Positions 12,440 through 24,346 of a DNA stretch of 64,000 nt are shown here, piece after piece. The notes beneath the pieces are model-generated. The model saw only the letters and a program-made list of their open reading frames with translations, had not been told where the DNA came from and ran no database searches. A program made the position numbers and the translations under genes. This DNA is from Mangifera indica (Eukaryota > Streptophyta > Magnoliopsida > Sapindales > Anacardiaceae), in assembly GCF_011075055.1 (NCBI RefSeq), contig NC_058147.1, forward strand, positions 9,176,001-9,240,000, given 5' to 3'. How positions within the stretch are numbered: the first letter of the stretch is position 1; every line of letters starts with the position of its first letter.

Positions 12440-13600
12440 TAAAAATGTTTTAGACACTTTCTATAACTCCCAAACAAAGAAAATAATGATAATAACATCT
12501 ATGATGTACATATGGAAAGACCTTAGCCATTATTGAGTAGATGGTGTGATGTTGATCTAAGATTATTATCAACTCTACTACTTCACCAATGTAATCCTTA
12601 AGTTTTGTAAAAAACCAAGACCACGTTGGATGATTTTCCTTTCTTTTCATGCTGAAAGTTATTGGATAGATCTGATTATTACCATCCATTGCCGCAACGA
12701 GAAATGAATACCCTAGATGTTGACCCTTTAAAAAAGCAACATTGATGTAAATAACCGGTCAAATGTGTTGTTGAAATGCATGGATGCAATAACCCAATAC
12801 TATGAAAAAGTACTAAAAGCGAAGCTCCTCGTCTATCTGTATATGCGTCACGGTACCTGGATTAACATACTTTAAATTGTAACAATAATCTAGCAAGAAC
12901 ATAAATGACTTTTCTGATAAGCCATTCAATGATTGTAATGCCCATTTTCTTGTCGTCAAGCCTGTGAATATGATATATCAATTTTATACTTGTTGGCTAT
13001 GTTGATAATGATCTCTTTAGGCCAATAAATACGATCAACTAACATGAACTTCAACTTCATTAATTGGCCTAAAGCTTGAGCCTCGACTTGCCTATGATAT
13101 GGCTTTATCTGGTCTCTTAAATATGTGTGTGTGGGATTCATAGAAAGATTTGAAATAACTCATTGGGTTTTAATCTTTTTCCCTTTGCATACCATTAACA
13201 TTGTGGATCAATGCACATAATATCTCATCTCCGGATGTCTTACTTGGACACTCTATACTAAAATAATTTCTCCAACACCAATTGAGTCATTGCATCTATC
13301 AAGTGTTTTTTATTATTAAATAAGTCACTGAATTTTAGAGAATTTTCCTCTTGCACTGATCCTGCGCCACTTGATGTTGTTGTTGATATTAAAGGCTGTG
13401 GAAGAAAATCAAGCAGCCACTTAAGTGGATCAATGGGGATATTATCAAAAAATGGTCCAACATAATTCTCATTACCCTGAAAAGGATTTGCAAGTTGAAA
13501 ACTACTTATATCATAGTTATCAGGTGAAATCTCCTTAAAGTTTTGTCATTAAGAGGGACATTAACCATCCGTTCCCATCAAAGTCACCCTAATCTAGAAC
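12440..13600 (-). pseudogene. Decayed MULE transposase, MULE A
   Basis: Minus-strand fragments read as a plant MuDR-type transposase. 13141-12956 gives an N-terminal segment ending KEIIINIANKYKIDISYSQA, the usual block before the catalytic domain. 12689-12450 gives MDGNNQIYPITFSM, then WSWFFTKLKDYIGE and FPYVHHRCYYH, the start of the catalytic DDE region of PF10551-type transposases. Here the usual D-R of the second motif reads LDQH. Upstream minus-strand sequence (13380-13500) resembles the N-terminal linker. Frameshifts separate the pieces, and the SWIM and zinc-knuckle C-terminus is missing, so no functional enzyme is encoded. The match to MULE transposases is by remembered motif, not a search. 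Confidence 0.7.
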
Positions 13601-14820
13601 TCTTTCTTTGTCTCAACGAACCCACTTTTTAATAGTATACAATACATCATCATGAAAATATGTAAAGTCTTCCTCATCAAATTCTTGTTTGAGTTCACGA
13701 TCATTGTTGCCACTATTTTCTTCTTCTCCTTGTGCTTTGATTAGAGTACATATAACAAAAACTGAAATACATTCTTCAAAGTATTTAGACATGTTAATAA
13801 GACCTTTGACATCTTTATCATTTTTTTATTTTTACTAGGCATTCCAAATTAAGATGTTTTGATTTCATGCATAGTTAAATATTGTTCATGTACTCTTCTA
13901 TGACCTCCAATGTATTTTATTATGTTCTGATTGAATCCATTCTCCTTTGTAATAAATAACAACTTAACTCATCATTTCAATAATTAATCTTACAATAACC
14001 AATGTTCTGTAAAAAAACATTTATTAGAAAAATCCACATTAATTAAGAAAAGAGGAGACACCAATATAATCAACTTTATTTTATGAGTATTTATTCTATA
14101 TGATTAATTCGATACGAATTTTATTTTTAATTTACCCGTAAAGTATAAAAAATATTCAATACCCCCACATCGTTAAATTTCAATATCAATTTACACCTAA
14201 CTTGGACAAATATCAATTCACCCCTCCCCCCAAATTCAAAAAAGTTCCATGTACACTATATAATGGCAAATTTTATGTTACACCCTCATATATTGTTAAC
14301 TATCAAAATATCCCTTATATTATAAAAACTTTTATTTAACACCCTCATATATTGTCTAATATCAAAATACCCCTTATATTTTAGTTAATTTTTTTAACAC
14401 CCTCATATTTTGTATAATATCAATATACCCTTTTATATTTTTCTAACATTCATTTTATGACACAATTCTATATCAGTATTTAAAACATACGAATTTCAAT
14501 TAATAGATAAATTAAGTTTTGGGTTCAGATTTATATAAACACCTCATTATCGTGAATCAATTTTCTTTGAATCAAACTTAGAAATACAAACTTTCTTCCT
14601 TCCGAATAAATCCATATTATTGGATACTGAGTGAAACTGAAAATTTGAATGGTGTGAAAAATACATGAAGGGTGCGGATTTATATAAAAGACATGAAGGG
14701 TATTTTTGATATTTTTTAATAATAGTTAGACATTTTCGCTTAAATAGTTTGACTTTCAGGTATTTTTCTTTAGTCCTTTAAACTTAGACATTTTTGGTTT
14801 AAACTCATTGTATTTAGACA
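13600..14820. other. Right arm of MULE A
   Basis: No gene is seen. 14141-14480 holds short direct repeats of the kind aacaccctcatatattgt...atatcaaaatacccc. 14490-14821 continues into the terminal inverted repeat that ends tttagacaa. Counterparts with the same order lie at 27440-29028. Confidence 0.5.
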
Positions 14821-14821
14821 A

Positions 14822-14830
14822 TTAAAGTAA
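14822..14830. other. Shared 9-bp target-site duplication between MULEs A and B
   Basis: TTAAAGTAA sits between the inverted ends ...TTTAGACAA and TTGTCTAAA... . TTAATTTAA at 29029-29037, right after the other end of MULE B, matches 7 of 9 bases, as expected for an old Mutator-type 9-bp duplication. Confidence 0.55.
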
Positions 14831-15212
14831 TTGTCTAAAAATAAGGGGGTTTAAGCGATTGCCCAAAACCTAAGGATTAAACAAAAATACCTCTTTTGTG
14901 AAATGACCAAAATGCCCTTATATATAAAGCAAGAATTGTCCCTAGTATATTGTTGAAATTCAAAGAAAATCACAGGTCTCCCACGAGTCTTCCATGGGTG
15001 CAACAAACTTTCGTGTTTTTTGTTTACTTTTCTTATTTTTCGACGACCAAAACTGGCAAAGAAGTTTAGTACATCATCTCTAATCTTGTTTGAATTAATT
15101 TATTATTACGATTATGGCGATTTGATGAAAATTTTTAAAAGTGGATTGTTTAGGGTTTCGATTTTGAATAATGCATAAAATGTCTTGTTTTTTGGCTGTT
15201 TTGGTTGACATT

Positions 15213-17517
15213 TGTAATACCCTCAGGTATGTTTCAGGGGTATTTATGTCTTTTGACTCTATTTAGAGATATTTCCCATTTTAAGTACATATATTTGTTT
15301 TACATGTATATGTGTTATATATATATATATATATACACCTAAAGAAAAAAAAAAAAAAGAGAACAAAAAGAAAAAGAGACAAAGAAAGTCAAGGAAAGCA
15401 ACTCTCACTTTTTAGAAAAAGAGATAAATGTTACAAGTAGAGAGAAAAGTCAAGGAAAGCAACTTTCACTTTTTGTTTTTCAATCATCTTCTCCGCCTCT
15501 TCCAGCAGCAGCCCTCTTCATGCCATTTTCCTTTGTTTTGTAAAGATAAATGAAGGAATTGAAGGAGTTTTGGAAGACAAAATAAGAAAAGAAAAGAAAA
15601 GGAAGCACTTGGAAGCTTTGGTAACCAAAGATCTCCTTCCTTCTCCTTTTATCTATGTTTATATGCATGTTATGTGAATATGTTAGTGTGTTTTGGTATT
15701 GATTTAAAGTGATCTTGGTGATAAAGGAAGCAAAACAAAGAGGAGGAAGCCAACTTGCAAAGATTTGGCTTAAAACAAGGTAAGGGGTATCCTCCTTGAT
15801 ATGTTACATGTTTTAGGCTTTTGGTTCCTTGGATCTATGTTATAAATGATGAATTTGAAGTTGAGGAATGTTGTTTTGCCATTTGGGATGTCTATGTGTG
15901 TTATTTTGTTCATGGCAGAAAGTTACATGATATTTACAGTTTTTGCCACTTAGTTCGTCCCATGTTTTAGCTGTCTTATCTGATGAATTACGAAAGCTAT
16001 TATATCTTGTTGGAAATCTCTTTGAATCCTCTTTCCAATGATATATATCTTGTATGAATTAGAGATCATTTGGACTGTTAAAGATTGTATAAACAAAAAG
16101 GACTGTTTTACCAAATAAACAGGGGAGACAGTTTTGTCACTGAGTTTATCTCACGTTTTGACTGCCTTATCTATGGAATTATGAGTGTTATTATATCTCG
16201 TTGGAAAGCTCTTTGAATTCTATTTCCAATGATATATAGCTTGTATTAATTAGAGATCATTTGGACTGTTAAAGATTGTATAAACAGAAAGGACTATTTT
16301 ACCAAATAAACAGAGGAGGCAGTTTTGTCACTGAGTTTATCTCACGTTTTGACTGTCTTATCTATTGAATTATGAGTGCTATTATAGCTTGTTGGAAATA
16401 TCTTTGAATCCTCTTTTCAACGATATATGGCTTGTATGAATTAGAAACCGTTTGGGCTGTTAAATTGTATGAAACTGAAGGCTGCTCTGCTAAATGACTG
16501 TTCTGTGAACAGTATTTCGTAGTTTTGGGCAGAAAAGAAAGAAAGAAAGAAAGAAAGGAAGAAGAAAGAAAAGAAAGGAAAGGAAAGAAAGGAAAGGAAA
16601 GGAAAGAAAGGAAAAAAAAAAGAAAAGAAAAAAGAAAGAAAAGCAAGAAAAGGAATTTGGGGCTCAAGATTTAGGGGTCGTTCCAAGAGTAATGTCTGGT
16701 GAGTTATGAATAAATTTAAATGGAAGCAAAATTAGTAAGATATAAGACCTGCATGCATGCTATAAACTATGAGGGGGCACTTTACACTACACTGCCCACA
16801 GTAGGGCACGTTCGCAGTAGGACATAGACCCCTACTAGGGTCCGCTCGCAGTAGAGCTCAATTCAGATTCAGAAATAGTGTAGTGAAAGAAAAAGAGCTT
16901 GTGCTTAGAAAAGTGTCAAATCCCTATAGTTAGCTTCTAGAAAGTATCAAATAGACACCAGATGGGACAGAGTATGACCCAAATAGTAAAGAGTGAACTA
17001 AATTACCCCCTTAATCTCTTATAGAGGTTAAGATGTGAGGCTGAGTCCCAAAAGTGAGTTAGAACAGGAAAAAAAGATAGTTTACTTTATTCTTTCCCCT
17101 TACTGAGTGTTCTTATCACTCACTCCCTTTTCTTTCCTGATTGCAGGTACAGGTGATCGAGGTAGCTGCGAGGCAGGGTCAGGTCAGTGTAGGTAGATCC
17201 GGCTGGAGCAGGTTATCTCTGGTTTATATTACATGCATACAGTGGCATGTTCTTGTCGACTTTTGACATTTTGAGATTATGGTACAGTTGCATATGATTA
17301 CTCCTTGTTTTCAGATACTTTCAGATGAGTTTTCATATGAGTATATACATCTTTTGTTCGCTTCCAGATTTTCAGTTTTCTTGGAATACTTCCTAAACAC
17401 TTTTAATGATGCGTTTATTTTAAAGTATTTTTAAAAAGAAAAAAAAATAGACGCTCCGAATATTAATTCGTAACATTTCTCCTTCGATGGGTAGTATTTC
17501 TAGGGAGGGATGTTACA
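15213..17517 (+). mobile_element. Solo LTR 3, with ACATT target duplication
   Basis: The 2305-bp LTR begins TGTAATACCCTCAGG and ends GGGAGGGATGTTACA, with perfect ACATT direct repeats on both sides (15208-15212 and 17518-17522). This is the hallmark of LTR-retrotransposon integration followed by LTR-LTR recombination, since no internal region remains. It contains a TA-rich promoter-like part near 15320, three ~185-bp internal repeats (near 15940, 16130 and 16325), a GGAAA-rich purine tract (16531-16650), a cgcagtaggg array (about 16795-16860) and the conserved ggtacaggtgatcgaggtag block near 17147. It is closest to the copy at 58626. The poly-Phe/Ser minus-strand frames over the purine tract are not genes. 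Confidence 0.85.
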
Positions 17518-17929
17518 ACATTTTTTCGGGTTATTTGTTATAAGATGTGTAGATTTGATTTGTGTTGAAACTGGAGGTTGAAATGATGATTTTTGACCAA
17601 AAAATGCATTAGATTAGTTGGCGATCCATCTAGGGGGACCCCTGGATCCCCCGAGTTGAATTAAATCTCCCACGAGCTAGAACGATAGCCCCTGAGATGG
17701 GGAAATTTCGTTTTTTCAATCTTTTAAGGCCTTAGAGAGGAAGGAAAAATCCACGGGGCAAGTGAGAAATTTTACATTATCCTGGGGGTTGATATGTGAA
17801 ACCCAAGGAATCCAGGGGTTGGAAAAAATTGACTTTTTTGAAACTATATGGCCTGTTAGAAATTAGAAAATTGATAAAGAAGCAAAGAAAAATTATTAGA
17901 CCTGTGTGAGAGTATAAAATTTTTAAGGG

Positions 17930-19240
17930 GTAAATTGATATTTTTCACACCTAGGGTTTTTCAATGTATAGTTTTTGAATTTCATACCCGTTTTTCCTAT
18001 TTTATGGTTTTTAAATATGTAGTTTTCGAATTTGACATTTGTTTCTTAGTTTTTATGTTTTTTTAGGCTTGTTTTATGATGTAATTATCAAATTTTAGAT
18101 TGATTTTTCGGTTTTTGTCATACTAAGCTAATTCAACGTTTAGTTTTTGAATTTCATGTCTGTTTCATTATTTTTGTGCTTTCTAGGGCATTTTTTATGT
18201 AATTTTCTAAATTTAGTTTGATATTTCGTTTTTTTGTTTCTAAGTTATTTTAATGTTTACTTTTTGAATTTTAGATCTATTTTTTTATTTTTGGTCATTT
18301 TAGGATATTTCAACTCGTACTTTTTAGATTTTCAAGCGATTTTTTTATTTTTTACATTCTAGAGTATTTCAACGTGTAGAATTCGAATTTCAATTCCTTT
18401 TTTTTAATATTTGTCATTTTAAGTTTTTTAGACCTGTAGTTTTTAAAATTTCGTCTAATTTTTTTATTGTTGTTATTCGATTGTATTTTCATATATACTT
18501 TTTGAATTTCAGATGACTTTTTCAGTTTTTTTAATTCTTGGGTATTTCAACGTTTAGTTTTCTAAAGTCAGGATAGTTTTTTTGTCAATCTAGGGTATTT
18601 CTACTTGTAAGTCTCAAATTTTCGAGTGATTTTTTGGTTTTCTATATTTTAGCATGTAGTTCTTGAATTTTAATTTTGTTTTCCAATATTTGTTATTTTT
18701 AGATTTTTGGATGTATAGTTTTAAAATTTTAGTTTAGTTTTTCGATTGTTGTATTTTGGAATATTTGAACTTGTATTTTTCAATATTTCAAGTGATTTTT
18801 TGCATTTTGACATTCTAGGTTTTTAAAAGTGTAGATTTCGAATTTCAGTTTTATTTTTTAATATTTGTCGTTTCTAAGTTTTTGTACATGTATTTTTTAA
18901 ATTTTATTTCAATTTTTCGATTGTTGTTATTCTTAGATATTTCAACATGTGCTTTTCAAATTTAAGTTCGATTTTCCAGTTTTTGTTATTTTAAGGTATT
19001 TTAATTGTTAGTTTTAGCGATTCATGGTTGTTTTTTCATTTTCATCATTTAAGGCTATTTTGACTAGTATTTTTTTAGATTTTTTTATTTTTGAAAGTCT
19101 AGGGTATTTCATTCAGTTTCTTGTTTTTAATTTTTTAAGTTTTCATCTTTCTAGGGTATTCTAATATATAGTTTTCACATTTTAGGTCTGTTTTTTTTCT
19201 ATATTGTCATTTCCATATCTGTTTATATATCTATTATTCA
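17930..19240. repeat. Long degenerate ~60-bp minisatellite
   Basis: About 20 degenerate head-to-tail units each combine agggtatttcaacatgtag, a ttttcgaatttca word and a T-rich run (tttttattttttg). The array occupies the left side of MULE B, just upstream of the Ulp1 gene, and has a short relative in MULE A (12030-12290). Such subterminal arrays can carry transposase-binding sites; that role is inference. Confidence 0.65.
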
Positions 19241-20499
19241 TGAAATTCTTATAAACTTTCAAATTTTTTTACAAGATACTTCTCATAAAAGAAAACGTGA
19301 CTATTGTGAGTTATGAATCTTGGATGAGTCACAACACTTCCAAGCAGAGGTTATATGTCATTTCTAGCACACCGCCATGTCAAAGATTAGGTCAACATTG
19401 ACACCAGACAAGTTGTAGTTGTTTAAGAAGACGTGTTTCAGACATCTCATTTGATTACTAGATATCAAGTTCTCTAGAGTGTTGATGCACTCATTTTTGC
19501 TATGACAACTATATCGGGGCTTAGGCAAAAATGAGTTCTGGTTTAGGTTTAATGGGGTTGAAGTGAGATTCAACCCATTTGAGTTTGCATCGACGATGGG
19601 GCTATTATTTAACCAGCTTATTACACTTTCATTATATATTCCATGCACATCCAGACATAAGATTAGGGATACATACTTTCAGGGATGTCAAAAGGTGTAG
19701 TATCATGATATTGAGCATATTTTCGTGGCTAGGCCATGGGGGGATGATGATATCGACATCGTCAAAATAGTCTTATTGTATTATCTACATCTAATGTTGC
19801 TAGAGAATAATCAACGAAAGAAAGTATCTACAGAGTACCTCCAGTTGGTTGATCACTTAGATAGGTTTAATTCTTATCCCTGAGGTGTTCCAGTGTAATA
19901 GATGATGTACGAATCGGTGTCCTAGATGAGTGACAAAGTCTGTTTCGGCTAGATGTCTGACATGCATAAATATGACATATAGATTTCTCATCGTAATCCA
20001 GATAAGTGTATATTTCTTGATTTTTTACATTAATAAGCAAGAACACAAATTAATTTAATTTAACCATTAATATTTATATTGTAGTATTGGATATATGAGA
20101 CAATAGACACCTTATATAATTAGGTGGATTTGGTCATTGTTCATGTTTCTCCACGTATTTTTAGGTTGCATTCATAAGATGTACCTAGTTAGAGTCATAT
20201 GACCACTATTTTCACTATTAATAAAGTTTGTAATTGTTAATTAATGAGTTAATTATACCTTGATTACTACAAATATGTTGAATTATATATCTGAATTAAT
20301 AGGATGATGTCACTTTCTCACTTCATTTGTCATCAATTGAGGAGGCTAGACCATGGTATGCAGACATTATTTTGCACATAGGTATGTCGGATCCATATTC
20401 CTCATCATCCTCTTCGGCTCCCTTTGATAATAGATGGAGTATCACTGGTGATGCCACCTGCTGATATATCGACTAATAGTTTTGAGACATCTGAGGAGT

Positions 20500-20670
20500 C
20501 TATTCTACCTTTTATTATGGAGCATCTTATATGTCCCCTTATTATTGAGACCCTAGCCATCGAGACCACACACCTTTTTAGGGTTCAGGACAGTATGACA
20601 GATCCCTTTGTTATGGAGACCCTAGCCACCGAGATCGCACACCTTTATGGGGTTCAAGACCATGTTACCT
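20500..20670 (+). repeat. Two ~78-bp in-frame repeats in the Ulp1 gene
   Basis: The frame contains PLIIETLAIETTHLFRVQD followed by PFVMETLATEIAHLYGVQD, that is, two head-to-tail copies of about 26 residues that are still in frame. This shows expansion by unequal exchange in a formerly coding segment. Confidence 0.6.
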
Positions 20671-21892
20671 ATCCCGCCACATAGGAGTATCCCCCAACTG
20701 CATCACTTATTCTATCCTTAGTAGATGCTACTTTGGCTCACTGGGAAACTATGATATTACGTGAGATTTCATGTTCACGGGACGAGGTGTCCTTTTAGAT
20801 GACTTGATTAGATGAATGTTTAATTTGTTTGGAGGAAATTATCACGCGTTCATGCCCAGCTCTAGTTGATCAAGTTACAAAGCCATATCTCATTTATCCT
20901 TTATAAAAATTATGTTTACTTGTTTCTCTAACATTTATATTTACTTCGTATAGGGTACGTACGACGGTGTTGGGACGACCTCACCTATTGACATTTCGAT
21001 TCCATTTTTTCACCCATTTGAGGTCTATATTTAATTTCTTAGAGATATTTAATATGAAATGTTGTTATTATATTCGTACAGGGTGATAGCTATGAAGGGG
21101 TCTCAGTTGGCTTATTTGTTACATCATCTCTCCCATCCGAGGTTTGTCATTTATCATTGTTATTATATTTTTTTTAATTGTCATTGATTAATTTGTTTTA
21201 TATATTCGTACAGGGTGGGTTCACCTCCCTCACCTAAGGTATGAAAATTGTTGTTGTTATATTATTTTATATAAATTGTCATTTATCAATTTGTTCTTCT
21301 TATTCATATAGAGGTCTGGTCTTGATGCATTATCGATCGAGAGTTCTCCCTGTACACCTTTCCCGACCATAGAGGTAGTTTTTTTCTTTTGAAATGTCAT
21401 TGATCATTTTGTTATTAATATTATTATGTATATTTAAAATGTTTTTTCTCCTTTTCAGAATGAGCGATTGTGGTTACTTGTTGACATCCCCAACTTCAGC
21501 AGAAGGGTAATGAAAATTAATTTACAAGGGGACGACCAACTGAAAGATGTTTCACATGGAAATCAGGATGAGGTATATCTATTATAATTTGTATATATTC
21601 ATATATATTGGGGAAATTAATTAAAATAGACAGTCGGTTTACCGCGTAAACTTTTTTCGACAGCAATTCTTACTTTTTACCTTTTAAAGCAAATTATACT
21701 TTTTATTCCAAAAATACCCCTCATTTAATTTCTCAGCATTTACCGTAGTTTTTCACCGATTAATTGTTTATATTTCAGACGATACGCATTAAGATTAAGT
21801 TTTCTATAATGAATAAAATCTACAGATGAAAAATAAATTAATTTTTTATAAAATAATTGATTCTTATATACTTTTATAAGAAAATACAAACG

Positions 21893-22266
21893 GATACGAG
21901 AAGGGGTGAATAAAAATACAAACGAGTGTGTGAAAATGTAAAGGGGTGCGTAAAAATACAAACGGGTGCGTCAAAATACAAAACGAGTGCATAAAAATAT
22001 AAACAGGTGCGTGAAAATGTGAAGAGGTGCGTAAAAATACAAACGGATGCGTGAAAATACAAAATGAATGCGTAAAAATACAAACGGGTGCGTGAAAATA
22101 TGAAGAGGTGCATAAAAATACAAACGGGTGCGTGAAAATATGAAAATGTGCATAAAAATACAAACAGGTGCGTGAAAATACAAAAGAATGCGTAAAATAT
22201 AAAATGGGTGCGAGAATTATAAAAGGGGTGCGGAAAATATAAAAGGGGTGCAGGAGAAACAAAATC
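21893..22266. repeat. ~20-bp tandem array, left arm of fold-back MULE
   Basis: About 18 units are variants of GGGTGCGTAAAAATACAAAC, with gtgcgt/gtgcat cores spaced about 19-21 bp apart. The reverse-complement array occupies 22370-22725, so the arrays face each other across the loop. Confidence 0.8.
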
Positions 22267-22369
22267 GGTGCGGGGGGCGGGGGGCGGGGGATCTCCCTAA
22301 CCCCTTTATAATTATAAAAAACCCCTTTATAATATATATTAATATATTATATATTAATATATATTATAA

Positions 22370-22725
22370 CTCCCACACCCTTTTTATATTTTATGCATCC
22401 CTTCACATTTTCACACACCCGTTTGTATTTTTACACACCCGTTTTGTGTTCATTATTTTCACGCACCTTTTTTATAATTCCCGCACCCATTTTATAATTC
22501 TCACACCCTTTCAAAAATTATCGCATCCTTCCATGCACCCGAAATACTTGCCGCACCCTTCCACGCACCCGCAATACTTTACCGCACCCACACCACTTTC
22601 CGAAATCTCGCACCTATTCCCGCACCCGCACCCCTTTCAAAATTTCCACACCCTTTCTCGCACCCGCGCCCCTTCCTGCACCCCTTTCCAGATTCCCGCA
22701 CCTCTTTTGAAAAAACGCACCATTT
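22370..22725. repeat. ~20-bp tandem array, right arm of fold-back MULE
   Basis: Inverted counterpart of the left array, with cores such as cacacccgtttgtattttta. Toward the right it is richer in C (ccgcacccttccacgcaccc), so the two arrays have diverged in base composition as well as order. Confidence 0.75.
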
Positions 22726-24346
22726 ATATTCATTATTTTCCATATATATATCAATCAATTATAAATTTAATTATTTTATAAATTTATAGATTTTATAAAA
22801 TATATTTTATAAAATTTATAGATTTTATTTTGATTTTCAATCTGTTTTTCAATTTAATTCATAGATTTACATTTTCAATCTGTAAATTTTATTCAATCTA
22901 ATCTTAATGCGTATAGTGAAACGTAAGTAATTAATCGGCGAAATACTACAGTAAACGTTGAAAAATTAAACGAGGGTATTTTTGGGATGAAAAATTCAAT
23001 TTGCTTAAAAAAGTAAAACGTATGAATTGCTGTCGAAAAACGTTTAAACGGGAAAGCGGCTGCCTATTTTAATTAATATCCCTATATATTGATTACTAAT
23101 AGTATAAAATTAATTTTTCAGTCTATCGAAGGGGTACAGATGGTTGACTTGACAACAATAGAGGATTCCCCTGCTAAACCTCTTCTAGCATGCATCGATA
23201 AGGTAACATTAATCAATTAAATCATAATTGTCACTTAAGATTAAATATTGAATTAATAGTTTTATGTTATTTTTCAGATGGTGCGTACTGCGTATGGTTG
23301 GGTCATCCGAAAAGGTCTACTCATTCGCACCTCATATACAAATCCAATCAAATCGAGGGTGAAACGATAAATTTAGATCATTCCATCCTCTGTTGCAGAG
23401 CGTGAGGAATTTTTCCTCACATGGTACACCAGGGTTGCAACATCTGATGAGCATAAGGTTTATTTTATTAGAGCTAAGTTCATAAACACTTTTTGGAATA
23501 TTATTGTCACATTGCGCGAATGGCTGACTGACGATGTAAGTTGTTATATCTATTGAATTGGTTAAATGTTTTATATATTCATAAAAAACTAATACAATTC
23601 AAGTCTTTTTTTATCCATTTCAGCATGTAGATTCATTTTTGGTAATACTACATCGACACTAGGATGAGTAGCAGGTCGTCATTCCATAGAGTTGGATGAT
23701 AAACCACACCTTCTTCATGGGGCATATCAGAATGATATTCGACCATTAGACTACTACGCCGACATAGGAGTACGAGGTTTTCGAGCTCTTGATGAAGATG
23801 GTTAAGATAGATTATACCTCTGATTTGTTTTACAAACCATGGGGGGAGATCGATAGGGTATAATATAATAATGTTTTCATTATAATTTACTTTAAATTAA
23901 CTTATATACAACATGTGTATCCATTATAATTTCGCAATATTTATATGTTTTTCATCCTTATAAACTTCAACTATGCACATTGGGTAGTAAGAGTTATAGA
24001 TTTTTGGGATTGGTTGATTACAGTATACGACTCTGAGGTATTATACTCAAGGAGTTATGAGGGGCTCGCACAATGGATACGACCATACATGACATTCATA
24101 CCAACATTATTAGAGGCGATTAGTTTTTGGACGACTTCTGAGCATACACCACGAGGTGATCACTTGATATTACGTCATTTGGAGGGTGTCCCACAGCAAG
24201 GCGAGAGTTTTGGTGATTGTAGCATTTTTATATTATGCTTCATAGAGTGTATTGCATTGTCACAGAGTCTGGACTTTCTCCAAAAGTCATCCACCTCTAT
24301 GCGTCGGCATTTAGTGTCACAATTGTATTTTTATTGTATCGAGTAG

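Larger units (their letters stand above)
9166..14821. mobile_element. MULE A: internally deleted Mutator-like element
   Basis: This copy is collinear with MULE B in the same orientation. Left-arm phrases gaccaaaatgccct and gagatggggaaatt recur near 14905 and 17695; the ~60-bp minisatellite (12030-12290) matches 17930-19240; the transposase relic matches 25150-27400; right-arm cacccta/tcaaaatac repeats (14275-14480) match 27540-28660. Its right end, tttagacaa at 14821, is the reverse complement of the left end of B. It lacks the Ulp1 gene and the transposase C-terminus. A solo LTR splits the left arm. The left boundary is uncertain (about 9150-9210). Confidence 0.6.
21611..23082. mobile_element. 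Fold-back MULE with minisatellite arms
   Basis: The 1472-bp element is bounded by a perfect 9-bp direct repeat, TATATATTG (21602-21610 and 23083-23091). The left end GGGAAATTAATTAAAATAG and the reverse-complemented right end GGGATATTAATTAAAATAG open inverted repeats. These run at least 280 bp through shared phrases (tttttcgacagcaatt, ccaaaaatacccc, gccgattaatt, acgcattaagattag) and continue into mirrored arrays of ~20-bp units. The centre (about 22300-22370) is TATA-rich. The 9-bp duplication and long inverted repeats fit a non-autonomous Mutator-like element. The open frames over it (for example 22248-22781 and 21864-22262) are repeat translations, not genes. It disrupts the Ulp1 gene. Confidence 0.85.
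19280..24346 (+). pseudogene. DUF1985/Ulp1 (C48 protease) gene of MULE B
   Basis: At 19428-19611 the + strand reads KTCFRHLI, stop, then LLDIKFSRVLMHSFLL, stop, then WFRFNGVEVRFNPFEFAS, a DUF1985 domain broken by two stops. 20424-20684 encodes a frame with two ~26-residue repeats. Short exon-like pieces follow between 20946 and 21590. The C-terminal peptidase lies at 23945-24346: HWVVRVIDF with the catalytic His, VYDSE with the Asp, VPQQ for the oxyanion Gln and SFGDCSIFILCFIECI with the Cys, so the His-Asp-Cys triad survives. An earlier segment (23625-23870) resembles the pre-catalytic part and has stops. The gene is interrupted by a 1.47-kb element (21611-23082). In these elements the Ulp1 gene is thought to be captured from the host SUMO/NEDD8 protease family; its role is unknown. 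Confidence 0.7.

Noticed and set aside
19364..19648. 94-codon minus-strand frame
   Set aside because: Antisense of the DUF1985 domain; the + strand carries the recognisable family motif.
21893..22266. CRISPR-like array of short repeats
   Set aside because: Plant nuclear context, contiguous degenerate ~20-bp units without spacers, mirrored by an inverted array; it is a transposon minisatellite.
22248..22781. 177-codon frame
   Set aside because: Lies wholly in the right minisatellite arm of the fold-back MULE; the protein is a repeat translation.
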